NCBI GenBank assembly: GCA_022606135.1
Contig: JABYQN010000004.1
Coordinates: 2,852,001-2,916,000, forward strand
Source of the DNA: Fomes fomentarius
Lineage: Eukaryota; Basidiomycota; Agaricomycetes; Polyporales; Polyporaceae
Direction: 5' to 3'
DNA length: 64,000 bases
The translations under genes and the position numbers were made by a program. The notes under the pieces were generated by a model. That model was not told the DNA's origin, did no database searches, and was given only the letters and a program-made list of their open reading frames with translations. Of this stretch, positions 1 to 11,729 are shown in pieces (position 1 is the stretch's first letter; every line of letters begins with the position of its first letter).

Positions 1-748
1 CTGAGGAGGAAAGAGGTGAGTGGTGGTGTAGAATAGCGTCGGAATGGCGGGGATAGTCCCGGAAGTCGTATGTAACGATTGTAGACTGTAGATGGGGGTG
101 TAGAGAGCTGTAGCCGGGGATCCGTAAGGCGTGAGTCGAATGTCTGGAGTCGAAGGAGAGAGAGTGCCGGGAGGCGAGAGTCGATAGGCGCTAGTCGAAG
201 ACCGAGAGTCGAGATGAGAGTCGAAAGTTGAAGCACGAGTGTCGAGAGTCGGATACTAGGGAAAGATATGCTGTTATTCGAGTGGAAGCTACTACAGCTT
301 AAGTATCTAGGGAAGGTGTGGTACTGTAATAAAGGGTGCGGAGGATATGCATGAGTGTGTCCGACGGGGAAAGAAGGGATGGAAGAGCGGACGGTGGCGG
401 ATGGCTGCAGGGGACGTCAGGAGAGTGCTCGGCCTAACTCACTGAGGCTCATCGGCGAGGAGGTCGAAATGGCTGTATCCGAGAGGCTCGGCGACCGTCG
501 TCGCGGACGTGAAGGCCTGTGACTGTCATGACGGCCCGGGTGCGGGCTGGCTCGGGCTCGTGTTCTCCGGTTCGAGACAATTCCTGCAGGCTCGAGGGCT
601 CGGAATATCTGTGGTTCGCATCGGGTCAACGTCGTGTCCGAAGGATGTGGGCTAGATGCGTCGTCGGCGGTGAGTCGTGGTGGTACGAAGAGGAGAGGCG
701 ATGGCGCTCGTCGGCGCGCGCTTCAATTACCAAATGCGGCACGTAGTT
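1..748. repeat. Dispersed non-coding repeat, copy 1 (cut by window edge)
   Basis: Much of this stretch matches 41165-42000 in the same orientation. Shared blocks include the one around 31-140 (matching about 41195-41310), one near 375-500 (matching 41640-41765) and one near 600-735 (matching 41860-41995). Spacing between the blocks differs by small indels. Many short gagtcga-type repeats occur at 120-260. I found no convincing open frame on either strand, no terminal repeats and no transposase motif, so the repeat class is unknown. The copy may begin before the window. Confidence 0.6.
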
Positions 749-1679
749 GCGCATGCGCGATGCGCATCACAGTTTGTGTGGTATGAGATTAGGCCCTCCA
801 ATGAGTGACATCCGTATCTCTGAGTTCTCCCTTTCGTGGCACACGTCACCTGACAGGTGTGGCTAGATCTAACTAGGTCAAGTAACCAGATATAGGCAGG
901 ACCATTACCCACACGTGCCATGGGTGATGTCGGAGCGGAGATGAAATAGCCGGAGAGGTCCGGAGATAGCTGACTCAGAGTGCCCAATGCTATGTTGGAT
1001 ATACGCAGTACTAGTGTAACGATTGGTTCAGATAAGAACATGGTGTAAGTACCAGTGGGCCAAAGAGCGCACATGTATGAATCAGCACAAGTGAAGCTGT
1101 GCATCGTTACAGCTACAGATCAGCAGATGCTCTATACACTACTACAATCGGCTACGAAAACCTCAGACTTGCTACGGCCCGGGCTAGGCATATGGAGATG
1201 GTCACCCGCGACGGAATCTGGCCTGGTGATGTCTGAGTATTCATTTACTTACCGCCAGTGGCCAGTAGTTGTCGGCACAGACAGACATTGCCCAGCTTGT
1301 TTCTACTCCGACAACACCTGATCAGCATTGACCAGGGCGGACATTCAATGGCCAGCGCCAATCTACCACGACCATTTGTGTCCATCGTATGCGTCTTTCC
1401 CTGATGACTTGTGTCCATGGCGTGCACGAGGTCTGTCTATTGATGCCTGACACACTCAGGGACGATCGTACCCACACCTTCTCCGAACTACGTCAAAGCG
1501 CGTGATACTTCCACCATTCCTACCATGTTGCGTAGTGCGCCGCAGAGCACCTGACAGCGTCGGCAGCGTCAGCGATCGCTGGTTTGCGATAGGGATGAAG
1601 TGTGGTAAGCGTTTCCCACTGGCGAACCTGGCATCCTATAGCTATAAGAGCGTGTCCCTGCGACTACTATCAAACAGCG
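749..1679. other. Intergenic, nothing recognised
   Basis: Only short shadow-type frames occur here. I see no domain, RNA gene or repeat in it. The part nearest 1680 presumably holds the promoter and 5' leader of the reductase gene. Confidence 0.5.
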
Positions 1680-3005
1680 ATGTCCGTCCCCAAGCAGCAG
1701 AAAGTACTCTATCTCTTCGAGAAGGGCGGCCCCTTCGTCGTGCATAATATCGACGTCCCGTCTCCTGGCCCAGACGACGTGCTGATCAAGGTCGAGGCGG
1801 TAGGTCTGAACCCGGCCGACGGCAAGATACAGGCCTTGGGCGTCCTGGTCCAGTCGTGGCCCCAAATCCTCGGGTTTGATGGTGCCGGAACCGTTGTCGC
1901 CATAGGCTCCAATGTCACCAACCTCAAGATCGGAGATCGTGTGTGAGTGTTCGTTATGTGGAGCTCTGCAACGCCACGGTCATTCTCTGACATGACGCGT
2001 CTTTTCATGAATGGCAGGGCTGTACAGGGGCAGTTGGACTCCGCCAGACGCACATTCCAACAGTACGTGGCTACATGGGCTGACATCGCCATTGAGGTAC
2101 AGCCCTCCCACCTGCTCCTACTGCCAATCATCTTTAACTGAGTACTAACACTGCGGGGGTATGGCAGATTCCGGCCAGTCTGTCCTTCGATGACGCTGCT
2201 ACGCTCCCCGTAGCTGTGGCAACTTCCGCCATCCCACTCTATAACAAACACGAGTCGGCAAAGAGCGCCAAGCTCGTTGCGCCCTGGGAGGAGGGCGGGA
2301 AGACTCTGTACGCGGGCAAGCCCGCTGTCGTCCTCGGGGGCGCTTCCATTGTCGGACAAGGCGGTACGTCATTTTTCCCCATCTCATTCGCTCTCCGTAC
2401 AAATACAAGCACTAACGCGAATGACACGGTTATAGCCCTCCAGTTCCTCAGGCTCTCGGGGTTCTCGCCCATCATCGCTACTGCATCCCTCCGCAATGCC
2501 GACATAGTGAAGTCGGTCGGTGCGACGCACGTCGTCGACCGCAGTCTTCCATCCGCAGCTCTTATAGAAGAGATCCAGAAGATCGCTGGGGGACCCATCG
2601 AGCTCGTCTACGACGCCATCACTGCATCGGACACGTTGAAGGTCGGATACGACCTTGTCGCACCCGGCGGTTCACTCATCATCGTCAGTCACTTCCACGA
2701 CAAGCTCCCCGAAGACAAGGAAGTGAACGTAGTTACTACTTTCGGGATGCTGGCTGTGCCCGAGAACCACGAGTTCTCTGCGAGGCTCGCGCGGGAGGTC
2801 GAGGGGCTCTTAAAACAAGGACTGTTCAAGGTGCGCAACATCCGCTTCTCGCCCGTACAGATGATGGGTTGACATTCATCGTCAGCCTCTCGTCGCGGAG
2901 GTACTCCCAGGAGGGTTGAATGGCGTACAGGCGGGCATCGACAGACTCAACGCCGGTCAGGTTAGTGCGAGGAAACTGGTGGTGCGCCCGCACGAAACGA
3001 CATAG
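1680..3005 (+). CDS. Medium-chain dehydrogenase/reductase (ToxD/enoyl-reductase-like), 350 aa
   Basis: Exons read 1680-1942, 2018-2096, 2168-2363, 2436-2830 and 2886-3005; they join in frame to 1053 nt. The protein has the order of a zinc-independent MDR oxidoreductase. The GroES-like half carries GFDGAGTVVAIGSNV and GDRV (about residues 60-88). The AATLP segment follows, then a Rossmann nucleotide-binding loop GGASIVGQ (about 165-172), the SVGATHVVD strand, and a C-terminal LPGGL motif with a closing V.A.KLVV strand. Family members reduce double bonds or quinones with NADPH in the cytosol; the substrate here is unknown. I placed the fourth intron at 2831-2885 because the read-through frame hits a stop at 2870-2872, while splicing restores the family's C-terminus. 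Length matches the usual 340-360 aa. No neighbouring biosynthetic genes suggest a pathway. Confidence 0.85.
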
Positions 3006-4513
3006 GATCGAGATCGACGAACGATGAGTTCAGTGGGGTCGATGTACCTGGACCTCCCGCGGCGAACGTGGTGCGGAGTCGTCTCGATACTCTTGGTCGG
3101 CAAGATTCGAGTTATGTACTCTCGATCGTTACGCATGGCATAATTAACAGTGCCGATTCGGTGGGCGGTGTTTCGGGGCCGTCCACACCCAGCTAGTTGA
3201 ACCTCGCGCTTTGTGTGCCTCTGGTATTGTTGACCGCGGTTGAAATCAAGCTAATAAGTGCGTGAGTGAGCTCCAGCGTGTGGCAACCCAGTATTTCTCT
3301 TTCTTACCACCAAACTGGATCAGCGGACTCGAGGCTACCTACATAGTATGTATCGTCCGACCGTAAAGACTCATTGCTCCGCGGAATAGAATGTTGTAAT
3401 GGCCCCAACAGTAGTCTACGTTCTGTTCTAATTTCTCAGTGTTCGTTGTGGGCATTCATCATAACTCTGAGTCCCCTTCGTTTGACTCGCTGACTTCTTT
3501 CAGAGTGTATACGGTGTTGTTGATGATCGCGAGCCTGAACGTGCGCGAAGGCTTGCGCAACGAGCTAGCAGAAGGGCCCCGCGTCACGACGATCCCGCAC
3601 ATCACCACTGCGGGTCCGGATCACGACAGTTCCGTGCAGGTGCCCACCCTCAAGAGCCAGTCGGTACGGCATACGGTCTTGCATAAGCTTGGTAAATTGG
3701 GGCGATGTTGATTATGAGCACGTACATGTGGAATCACTCTGTCAAGACTTTCTTCAGCGGGCGGGGAGCTCGGCTGTCACGAATTTGCCCGTGCGACCGC
3801 CTTTGCATTATGAGTCGCACGTACTTGCTTCTGAGGCGGATTCTGATGAGGGTCATCCGTGAGCGCACACCCATTACCGTTAAGGTGACTACTTTGGCTG
3901 AGATTGTCTGTATCTAGGAGGTCGAGATTTCATGACTGTTGTGACGGTGGATGTCGCCGGTAGTAGTGGGTGTAACTCTCTATCAAAAACTTGTGCAGAG
4001 AATTCGCCCTCACCCCCGCTAGTATCCGGGGCGCTTCAGTTATCCTCTCAGAGTCGTCGTGTAACTCGCGAAGGCAGAAGCTCTCGAAGTGATTGCATTG
4101 GCGGCCTCTGACGGGCAGAAAGAAGTGCTAGCGAAACTTGGTGATAGTATGACATCGATGTCCCAGTGTGCGTTGCCCATGACACATCAGAAGCCTGTTT
4201 TTGCTCCGAACAAGACGAAATCCTTGGGGCGAAGCTACACTGTAATGTACAACGTGGCCGCGTATGGTATCCGTACGATCAGCAGGCTGCAAGATCGGTT
4301 GAAGCTCGGAAGGGAACGGTGTGTATCGTAAGTATCGCAGACATCGACGTCACGAAGTGGACAGATATCCCGAGCACGACACTGGCTTCACAGAGCCTAC
4401 CTAGGGAGTGCAGACCAGGCTGGGAGGGAAGTACTACCTTAGGGTTAGATCTAGCCGGCGAAGCGATATGCCCATCTAATCCTGAAGGACGTAAGGTAGA
4501 TCAAACAGGGAGT
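3006..4513. other. Intergenic, no recognisable gene
   Basis: There are several 60-90 codon frames (for example 3439-3711 and 3705-3917), but none shows a domain, a consistent splice chain or a recognisable repeat. A decayed gene cannot be excluded. The segment separates the 3' ends of the reductase (plus) and the first FunK1 gene (minus). Confidence 0.4.
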
Positions 4514-7154
4514 CTAGCCCCGCCTGCGCCTCTTTCTAGTAGCACGCGGTCGACGAACAGGCGCATCGTTGCCTGCAGCGTCTTCTTCTGCCTGAGCCTT
4601 GCGTTTCGACCCCATGTTCGGCTTAGCCTCTTTTTTCTTGTTCTTTTTCTTCTTCGGCTGAGCAAGGTGGATCGTGCGAGTACGAGTTTCAGGCAGGGTG
4701 AAGTCAAGAGCCTTGTCGTTCTTCGGCCATTCCTTGCTATTGAGCGCGGCGACGAAGATCTCCTCGAGGGCCTCGTACGTGAGTGGCGTCTGGCCGGTGA
4801 TGACGCTGTCGTGCACGAGTTTGCGGTACTTCTCTAGGAGTCTCGTGAGCGGCTTGTTGTTGCTTATGACGAGCTTCTCTGAACTGTCTTTGCGCAACCA
4901 GACCATCTTCGCGCCGACGGCCGCAGTATCCTCGCCGTACTTGAATATCTCGGCAGCAGCCTTCTCTTTCAAGGGATGCTTGTGTGCGGTGTGGCGAAGC
5001 ACGACCCACAAGAGGACCCAGTAGAAAGACTCGAGGTCGTGGGTGATCTCGTGGATGAGCCCAGCACGCTCCAACAGGAGGACCGCCATGAAGTAGTAGG
5101 TACCCTTTCCAAAACCGTCAGTGATTGAACGTCGAACAGATGGAAGGAAGGTGACTCTACCGTTCGCTCTTTCAAGTTTGGAAGTACCTCAGCAGCCGGT
5201 GACTTGCTGTCATCGGATGAGTCATCTTTGCTGCTCTCGGTATCCTCGCTTTCCTCCGTACACTCGGAACCATAGTCGGTTTCGACATCGGAAGCTGCCT
5301 CGGAATCTTGGTCGGGCTCATCAACGTCCATTGCAGAGTAGTCGAAGTCGTGAAGGAAGCCCCGGAACTTGATGGAAGGATGAGATTTGTCGACAATGAG
5401 AATATTTCCGATGCTCACGTCCCGGTGAAGGACGCCTGCTCTTTGCATAGCCTGCCTATGACCTGATGTTAGAAATGTCAGCAGGGTATATATATGCAGG
5501 CTTTGAACGGGATACACTCGCCTTGGATAGCATCCCATACTGCCTGTACGAGCTCCTGAGTGGAATCGAAACGGGTGATCGGTTTTCCAACCGTGTCAAT
5601 CACAAACCGCATGTGGCTTCGTTCCCGATGCCAATAGTCCTTCCCTCGACTGAGTCTCCAAGAGAACGTCTGTTGCATCGGCCGGTGCGATGGTAGGGCG
5701 GTAGTCCTGCTGGACATGAAGAGCGACCGCGGAGCCGTATCGAGCACTTCTTCACTGGTGGTAGTCCGTGGAGAAGAGAGGCGACTGTGATGGTTGATGT
5801 CGTCCTTACTAGACGAGGGCCGTCCATAGACCGCAGTCTCCCAGAGACGGACTTCCCTCTCTCCAAGATCGCCGCCATCAAGTAGCTTGGCCAAACCAAT
5901 CCTCTCATCGTCTGGGATGATGTCCAACCGGTCATAGAACGTCGACTCCGGTTCACGGACAAGTTGACGCCAAGCATCCTTTATGACTCGAAGGCGGACT
6001 TCCCCTTCGTCGTCTTCATCACGAGTGTCGCGAATGCCTAGCCACACCGACGTGGCACGAGAGAAGAGACGGCCATTGATGTCGAGAGCTTTGAACATGA
6101 TGTACGGCTTGGGTGCCATGGCGGTGATGTCCTCGTCATCATCGTCATCGTATACTTCAGCCCAACGGGCTTCGGTGATGACGAGATCGTCGAGGGGAAC
6201 GCCGGCAAGAGCAAGACGGGACTTGAGCCACACCTCGTCATCCGAAGTCAGGCGCCGGATGGTGGGGTCGCAGCCGACAAATGGGACAGCTTCGCAGGGG
6301 TTAACAAAGCGCCAGAGGAACCGTTGCAGTGTCTTGAGATCAGAGACGTTCTTCAGAGAAAGTGATTGGGTAACAACGGCGCAGGTGTGGTCAAAACGAG
6401 CAATCCGTGCGGTGTCCCCGTAGAAGCCCAGCACAAAAGTGGCGAGGAGACCATGGGCATGCATGAGGCTTCTGGCACTCACGGCGAGCTGAACGACCGT
6501 TGAGCAGCTGTCCAGGCTGTTTTTTTGGAAGGGATCTTGAGCCGCCGTCGCCTTAGCCTCTATGACCATAGAAAACATGGACCAATGAGGCTTTTTCATG
6601 TTTCGGTCAAGGACCTGACCCGGGAACGAAACCGCGATGTCCGGAAGAGACTGGTGATGATCGTCGGCGAAGGCAAGGAAGGGGAAAGATAGCTTGCGGT
6701 CGTGGCAGTCGAAGAATGAGAGGCGCTTGTCTTCAGGGAACGCAGCGACAAGACGTTTGAGTCCCTCAAGCTTGTCATGGTCAGATTGGGCGAGCATGTC
6801 CGCTAAAGAGGGTACTCACCAACACCGGGTAACTCTCGGCCTCTTTCCCAGCCACTGGCGTCCAGTCGGAAAGGGCGTCCAAGTCACAGGGGAAAGAGCA
6901 GCGAGCGCGAGAGGGAACGAAGGTTCGAATATACTTGTCAGTCTTGCAGTCGTAGATGTTGACCCTGTCGAGGAGTTCCTGGCGCCATCCATCGGCGACG
7001 GCGTCCTTGCTCTTGTCTGTAAGCGGTCAGACCGAACGCGGCCCGGGGTTAGAGGCGAGGTGAGGCGTTTGGGTGTGGAGACGATATGGCTAGGCATACC
7101 TGGGCCGCAGGAGTAGCAAGAGCCACAGTCTGGTGTTCTGGTTTCGAAAGACAT
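4514..7154 (-). CDS. FunK1 fungal-type protein kinase, copy 1 (797 aa)
   Basis: Exons on the minus strand: 7154-7100, 7016-6820, 6770-5522, 5462-5161 and 5104-4514. They join without a stop to 2394 nt. An N-terminal globular block has PD at 127-128 and E-A-K at 155-157. The kinase part follows: a VIKDAW strand (probable ATP-binding Lys), HRD at 513-515 with Asn 520, and DFD at 539-541 in place of DFG. The ERT...GTYYF segment and the HDLESFYWVLLWVVLRHT helix are FunK1 hallmarks. An acidic insert lies after DFD. The tail is very basic, ending in an Arg/Lys run that looks like a nuclear signal. The third intron (5521-5463) starts with GC, not GT, where the sister genes have GT. It is the most diverged copy here. 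Substrate and role are unknown. Confidence 0.85.
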
Positions 7155-7784
7155 TTTGTAGTATTCTGAAGGTGGTTGTGACTAGAGTGGGGGTGGAGGT
7201 AAACAATGGGTCGATGCACTGCCAGTAGCGCCCTGCCACAATGTGTGAACACTGGCCGGTCGGGCCGAATAAGGCGCCGGTTCCGCCGAGTTCTAACCAC
7301 CTTCGCCGAAACTCCGATGACTAGGCACAACCCATCGTGTGACATAACCGACTGAAAGCGGGATCTCTCAGCTTCGAAGTTGATGCGTGGTAGCTTACCT
7401 CTGTATGGTTCAATCATGGAGCTGAAAGAATCAGTACTAAGCACTAGTAGATGGAGTGAGCTCAGAAGTTGAAATGCCGCAGCGAGCCGGTCGGATTCTT
7501 CTATGTAGTACTAACCACTTGGCTGGCACTTTGAGCACAGCACATGTAGACGGAACATCGTAGCTTCCTGTCGTGTCGAGACGAGTACGACCGCACGACA
7601 AAAATGACACGACAATCAAGCACAGAAGTAAGACCATCGTCCCACCTGGCTGAGACCGTCCTATATAATCAACCGAGAAAGCATATCACTGCGGCAAATT
7701 GACATACAGTGTAGTGTATTACGCAACAACAATGAACAGAAATGAGATAAAACCCGCTGTGTTGAATCGCGCCATCGTGTCCCC
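7155..7784. other. Spacer between tandem FunK1 copies 1 and 2
   Basis: The spacer lies upstream of copy 1 and downstream of copy 2, both on the minus strand. I see no gene or repeat in it; promoter elements of copy 1 should lie near 7160-7400, but none is clear enough to call. Confidence 0.4.
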
Positions 7785-10669
7785 TCAGGGCCCTCCCCGA
7801 CGCGACCGATTGCCGGCGGATGTAGCTCGCGACGAGTTTGGCGTCTTCTCCTTCGACCGCCTGGTATTATATGGGTGCGCTGGAACCGGAGGAGGGCCCA
7901 TAATAGGGTCGGCACTGTGCGAAGGGACTGCAACTTTGCGACGCTTGGACGGCCCGATGCTCCTGTCGCGCTCCTGAAGCGTCGAGGGACCTGGAGCCGT
8001 AGAGTCCGAAGACGTGCCTAGGACACTGGTTCCTTCGGGAATGCTCTCAGCTATGAACGCACCGCTTCCACGCTTGCATGGCAAGCGGAATGCATTGGCC
8101 GGCGCACTAAGCGCGTTGCGAGCGATGGGAGGGGCAAGTTTAGAACGATGTGGCTTTGCGACCAAGCTCGGCTGCGGGAAGACGGTTCGGGGTTCCTTGC
8201 CACTCGCGCTGCCTTGCACAGCGTCGAGCAGGTAGCAGGCAACGTAATCCTCTGTAGGCCACCCTTCCTGGTCAAGCGCGTGCTCGAAGATCTCGAGGAC
8301 TGCATCGTGAGTGAGAACTGGCTCAGCATCCTTCCCAATGAGCTCGTTTTGCTGCTTGACGAGGGCCTTGAACGCTAGCATCAGGTCCGTGAGTGGCTTG
8401 TTATTCTCGAATATCAGGTTGGCGGCTGCGCGGTATGGAGGTGTGGAGAGCCAAGACCACTTGGTGTCGGCAGAAATGGTACCTTCATCAAGCGTGAAGA
8501 TGTTCTGACAGTACTCTTGTCCCTGGTTGTGCTTGGTGTGGCGCAAGAGGATCCACAGCAGTACCCAGTAGTACGACTCGATGTCGTGATAGTACCGATG
8601 AATCACGGTCCCTGCGTTGGACAATATCTGGACAGCGATAAAGTAATGAGTTCCCTGGAAGGACGAGTCAGAACCCATCAAGCCATTGCTGGATGTAACA
8701 CACCGTTCTCTCTTTGCGGTCCTCATCTCGATCTTCTGATGACACCTCATCATCGACCTCGCCGGGTGGGACCGCCGACATAGAGCTGTAGTCGAAGTCG
8801 TGGATAAAGCCATGGCAGCCGTCAGCTGCGGCTTCGTCAGTAATCAAGATGTTCCCAATACTGATGTCCCGGTGCAGCACGCCCGCTACCTCCCATGCTA
8901 GTTTGTGTCCTGAGCCATTGCACGTCAAGAACAGTGTGCAAGAGCCATGTAGAGTCACACACCTTTGAGTGCATCCATCATCGCACGCACAAGCAGCTTC
9001 GTACTCTTGAACTCGGTGAGGGGCGGCCAACATTCTCCACTACAAATCGCATGTGACTGCGCTCGAGGTATGCATAGTCTGCTCCCTCCATGATTGTCCA
9101 AGAGAAGGTCTGGTGCTGAGGGTAAGGGAGAGGACCGTGAGGATTAGGCGGGGTGGAAGCGGTGTCCTCTCCGACGCCTTCTGTGTTCTCGGCAGCTGTT
9201 AAGACAACATGAGTTGCACTGACATATAGCAGTAGTGAATGGAGGACGTACTTGAAGACTCTTCCTCGTTTCTCAAGTCGCCCGGAGGCATTCCGAGTCG
9301 GAGTTCACGCTCGTCCTCCATGAAGTCTGCATTGGGTGAAGTGGTTTCCCATTGTCGCACTTCCATCCGACCGAGATCTCCACCACAGACGAATCGTGCG
9401 ATTCCGAAGTAGTTCTCCTTAGGGATGGTAGAGGACAAACGCGCGTAGAACAATGACTCCGACTCTCGGACGAGCTGTCGCCATGAGTCCTTCAAAATGC
9501 AAGTCTTCACCGGCTCCAGAGCCTCGGGGTCTTGCTGATGCCGATCTTCAACGACCTTCCAGACCGTCGTAGACCGCGACAATAGTCGAGCGTTCACCTG
9601 AACAAGCTTATATGCGAAGTACGCCGTCATGGAATTATCTCGTTCATTGTACACCTCGACACGACGGTAGTGGTCAGGCTGTATGGAGGTGCGCTCGAAT
9701 GGTCCAGAGCGTCGCTCGAGCTGGATGGACAGCCATTTCTCCTCGTCCGCAGTGAGCCGACGTACGGTAGGATCGACGCCAACTACAGTGGTCCCGACGC
9801 GGGGATGTGTCCAGTGCCAGAAGAACCGATGTAGAAGCTCTGGCTGAGTCCGGATGTTGAAAGGCTGACTAACGATCCCGCAAGTGCGGTCGAAACGAAC
9901 AATGCGGCCCACGTTGCCATAAATCCCCAGCATGAAGGTGGCAAGGAAACCGTGGGTCAGCATAAGGGTGCGAGCATTACGAGCCATCTGAATGATTGAT
10001 GAGGTGTGGGACTCGCCAGCCTTAGAGAAGGGGTCCTTCGTGTCCGTGTCCTTGGCATCAATGATGCCAGCGATCTTGTGCCACTTGTGCGTCGCCAGAG
10101 TCCGGTGATCGAATCGACGGTCTCCAGGAAAAGAAATCGATATGTCGGGGGAAGTGTCGCAGTGGTCTTTCGCAAAGGCAGGGAATGGGAGAGCAAAACG
10201 TGCGCCCTTCGTGGTGCAGAAGGAGGGCCGATGTTCAGCGGGGAAGTTTTCGACGAGCCTTGTGAGACCTATGTTCTACAAATCATCATATGGTAGGTGA
10301 GCGGACTGAAAATTGTGAGATCCATGTGTACGTACCAGCCCCTTATAGTTCTCCTCCTCCGTGCCTTCCTGTGGCCAATACGCCCAGAAGGGCGATCTCG
10401 GAACGACGATCGATGCAGTGTATGAAGCAGACTCGGAGCAGGGAACAAAGAGATCGATAAAGTCTTCCACTGGCCTATCGTCGACAAGAACTCGACCACA
10501 TAGCTCGCTAATCCATGCTTTCATGGCGATCTTGCCTTCATGATAGTGATCTGCCTTAGGGTCAACAATGTTCACGAACTTTATCGTTCGGATGAGTAGA
10601 CTTGATATCTGCCATACCTGATGAACTAGAACAGGCAGGACTGTCGAAGAGAGAGGAAGAGAAGGACAT
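7785..10669 (-). pseudogene. FunK1 copy 2, near-complete but frameshifted
   Basis: Minus-strand exons by comparison with copies 3 and 6: 10669-10618, 10550-10336, 10275-9252, 9195-8963, 8909-8704 and 8654-7785. The N-terminal block has PD and D-A-K (Asp where other copies have Glu). The kinase region keeps KDSW, HRD, GN, DFDYS and the HDIESYYWVLLWILLRHT helix, and the tail has a GPSKRRK motif. Exon 4 has one base fewer than copy 6 in a C run of the GRPL motif (plus-strand G run at 9020-9023). The shifted frame reaches a stop before the HRD exon. Everything else is open, so this is either a very young pseudogene or a homopolymer sequencing error. It is close to copy 6 (42330-45152), in inverted orientation. 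Confidence 0.75.
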
Positions 10670-10794
10670 TTTGTAGGCTTGCAGAGGGGTCGATGTTGGT
10701 TAGTGGGTACAATGGATGTGTTCAAGCGCTCGTTCAGTTCGGTGGCCGATTTGGTGTCACTTCGGCAGTAAGGCATCAACCCGGCCGTGAGCTC

Positions 10795-10808
10795 CTTCAA
10801 ATAAGCGA
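10795..10808 (-). promoter_or_regulatory. TATA-like element of FunK1 copy 2
   Basis: On the minus strand this reads CTCGCTTATTTGAAG, about 130 bp before the start codon. Copies 3 (15198-15208) and 6 (42201-42213) have a closely similar CTATTTGAG or CTTATTTAAGG at an equivalent distance. The shared position supports a core promoter, but no transcript data are available. Confidence 0.45.
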
Positions 10809-11059
10809 GCCAGGGGGAGCTCGGGGCTCCGGCTCCGAGTCAAATAGGTGATTCTCGACACGCAGAATCCTGTAATAACCGAAACTAACTCACATTTCTG
10901 TTTCAGTATGAGTACTTTTCCGGAGACGAGTCTAGAAGAGGATACTGAAGCAATTGTCAGTGCACTGCACCCGAGAAGCCGTGTTAGTAGGGTACGAAGG
11001 ATTACATACAAAACAAAATCTTTACGGACCCGTCCAAAAATAAACCACAGCTGTAGGCC

Positions 11060-11355
11060 GAGTTAAAGGTGGCTGAGGTTGACTAGGTGGCTGAGGTTGA
11101 CTGGTGAATCGAGGCGAGAGATGAAGTTCAAGTTGACTTTGACGCCCAACCTTGGCACTCAAGAGGCGGCTATCTCGGGCCGAGGCTGTCTGTCCCTAAC
11201 CACCCAGCATCTCCCCATCTGCAAACCCCTTGAGCTCGTACTAGCTGCATGATGGAGCCATAACTATACATACCTAATTCCTCCCCACATGAGTGCGCCA
11301 ACCTGCTGGTACCCTCCGAGTCAAGGGGGCCAACTCAAGAACGCGGCGTCCTGAC
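11060..11355 (-). repeat. Inverted repeat arm A flanking ERV41
   Basis: The reverse complement of this segment aligns with 14908-15180. Shared stretches include GTCAGGACGCCGCGTT, GAGCTCAA and GGTTAGGGACAGACAGCC, in the same order. The arm lies upstream of FunK1 copy 2, and its partner upstream of copy 3, so both probably belong to one duplicated FunK1 block now in opposite orientations around ERV41. Confidence 0.6.
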
Positions 11356-11375
11356 TACTACTACTACTACTACTG
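11353..11375. repeat. CTA/ACT trinucleotide microsatellite
   Basis: A short perfect run of about seven ACT/CTA units lies in intergenic DNA inside the end of the inverted repeat arm. Confidence 0.8.
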
Positions 11376-11729
11376 ACCGCCATCACAACCGCAGTGGGGA
11401 GTCTGCTGGATTGAGTCTGATCTGGAGGGTTCGAGAGACGCCTACCTCAAAACGAACTCAGCACGGCCTACTCGGAGCGTCCTGCCTAGCACAAGATATT
11501 CTCCAAAACTACGAAGCCAATGGCAAGGGCTGGTGAGCACGCAAACGAAAGAACGAAAACGGAGAAATCGATAAACGCGAGTGTCTACCCACATATCAAA
11601 TAGATATACAACCTGAGCGCTTACTGATTGGATTACAGCGCGTAGTGCCTCCCAAGCTCAAAACCACCCATGCCACCTCGCACTTGCACTAGTATCTCAT
11701 CGGCCCTCTCGCAACATCCCCGCTCTCAC

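Larger units (their letters stand above)
10670..11729. other. Intergenic between FunK1 copy 2 and ERV41
   Basis: The segment holds the copy 2 promoter (TATA-like element at 10795-10808), one arm of an inverted repeat (11060-11355) and a short CTA/ACT microsatellite at about 11353-11375. At about 11065-11101 a 17 bp unit containing GTGGCTGAGGTTGACT occurs twice in tandem. No coding region is recognisable. Confidence 0.5.

Noticed and set aside
2216..2872. Reductase ending at 2872
   Set aside because: The stop lies in an intron; splicing 2831-2885 recovers the conserved LPGGL end and a family-length protein.
9199..9987. FunK1 middle exons of copies 2 and 6 as separate small genes
   Set aside because: They are exon 3 of longer genes; flanking exons and splice sites match copy 3.
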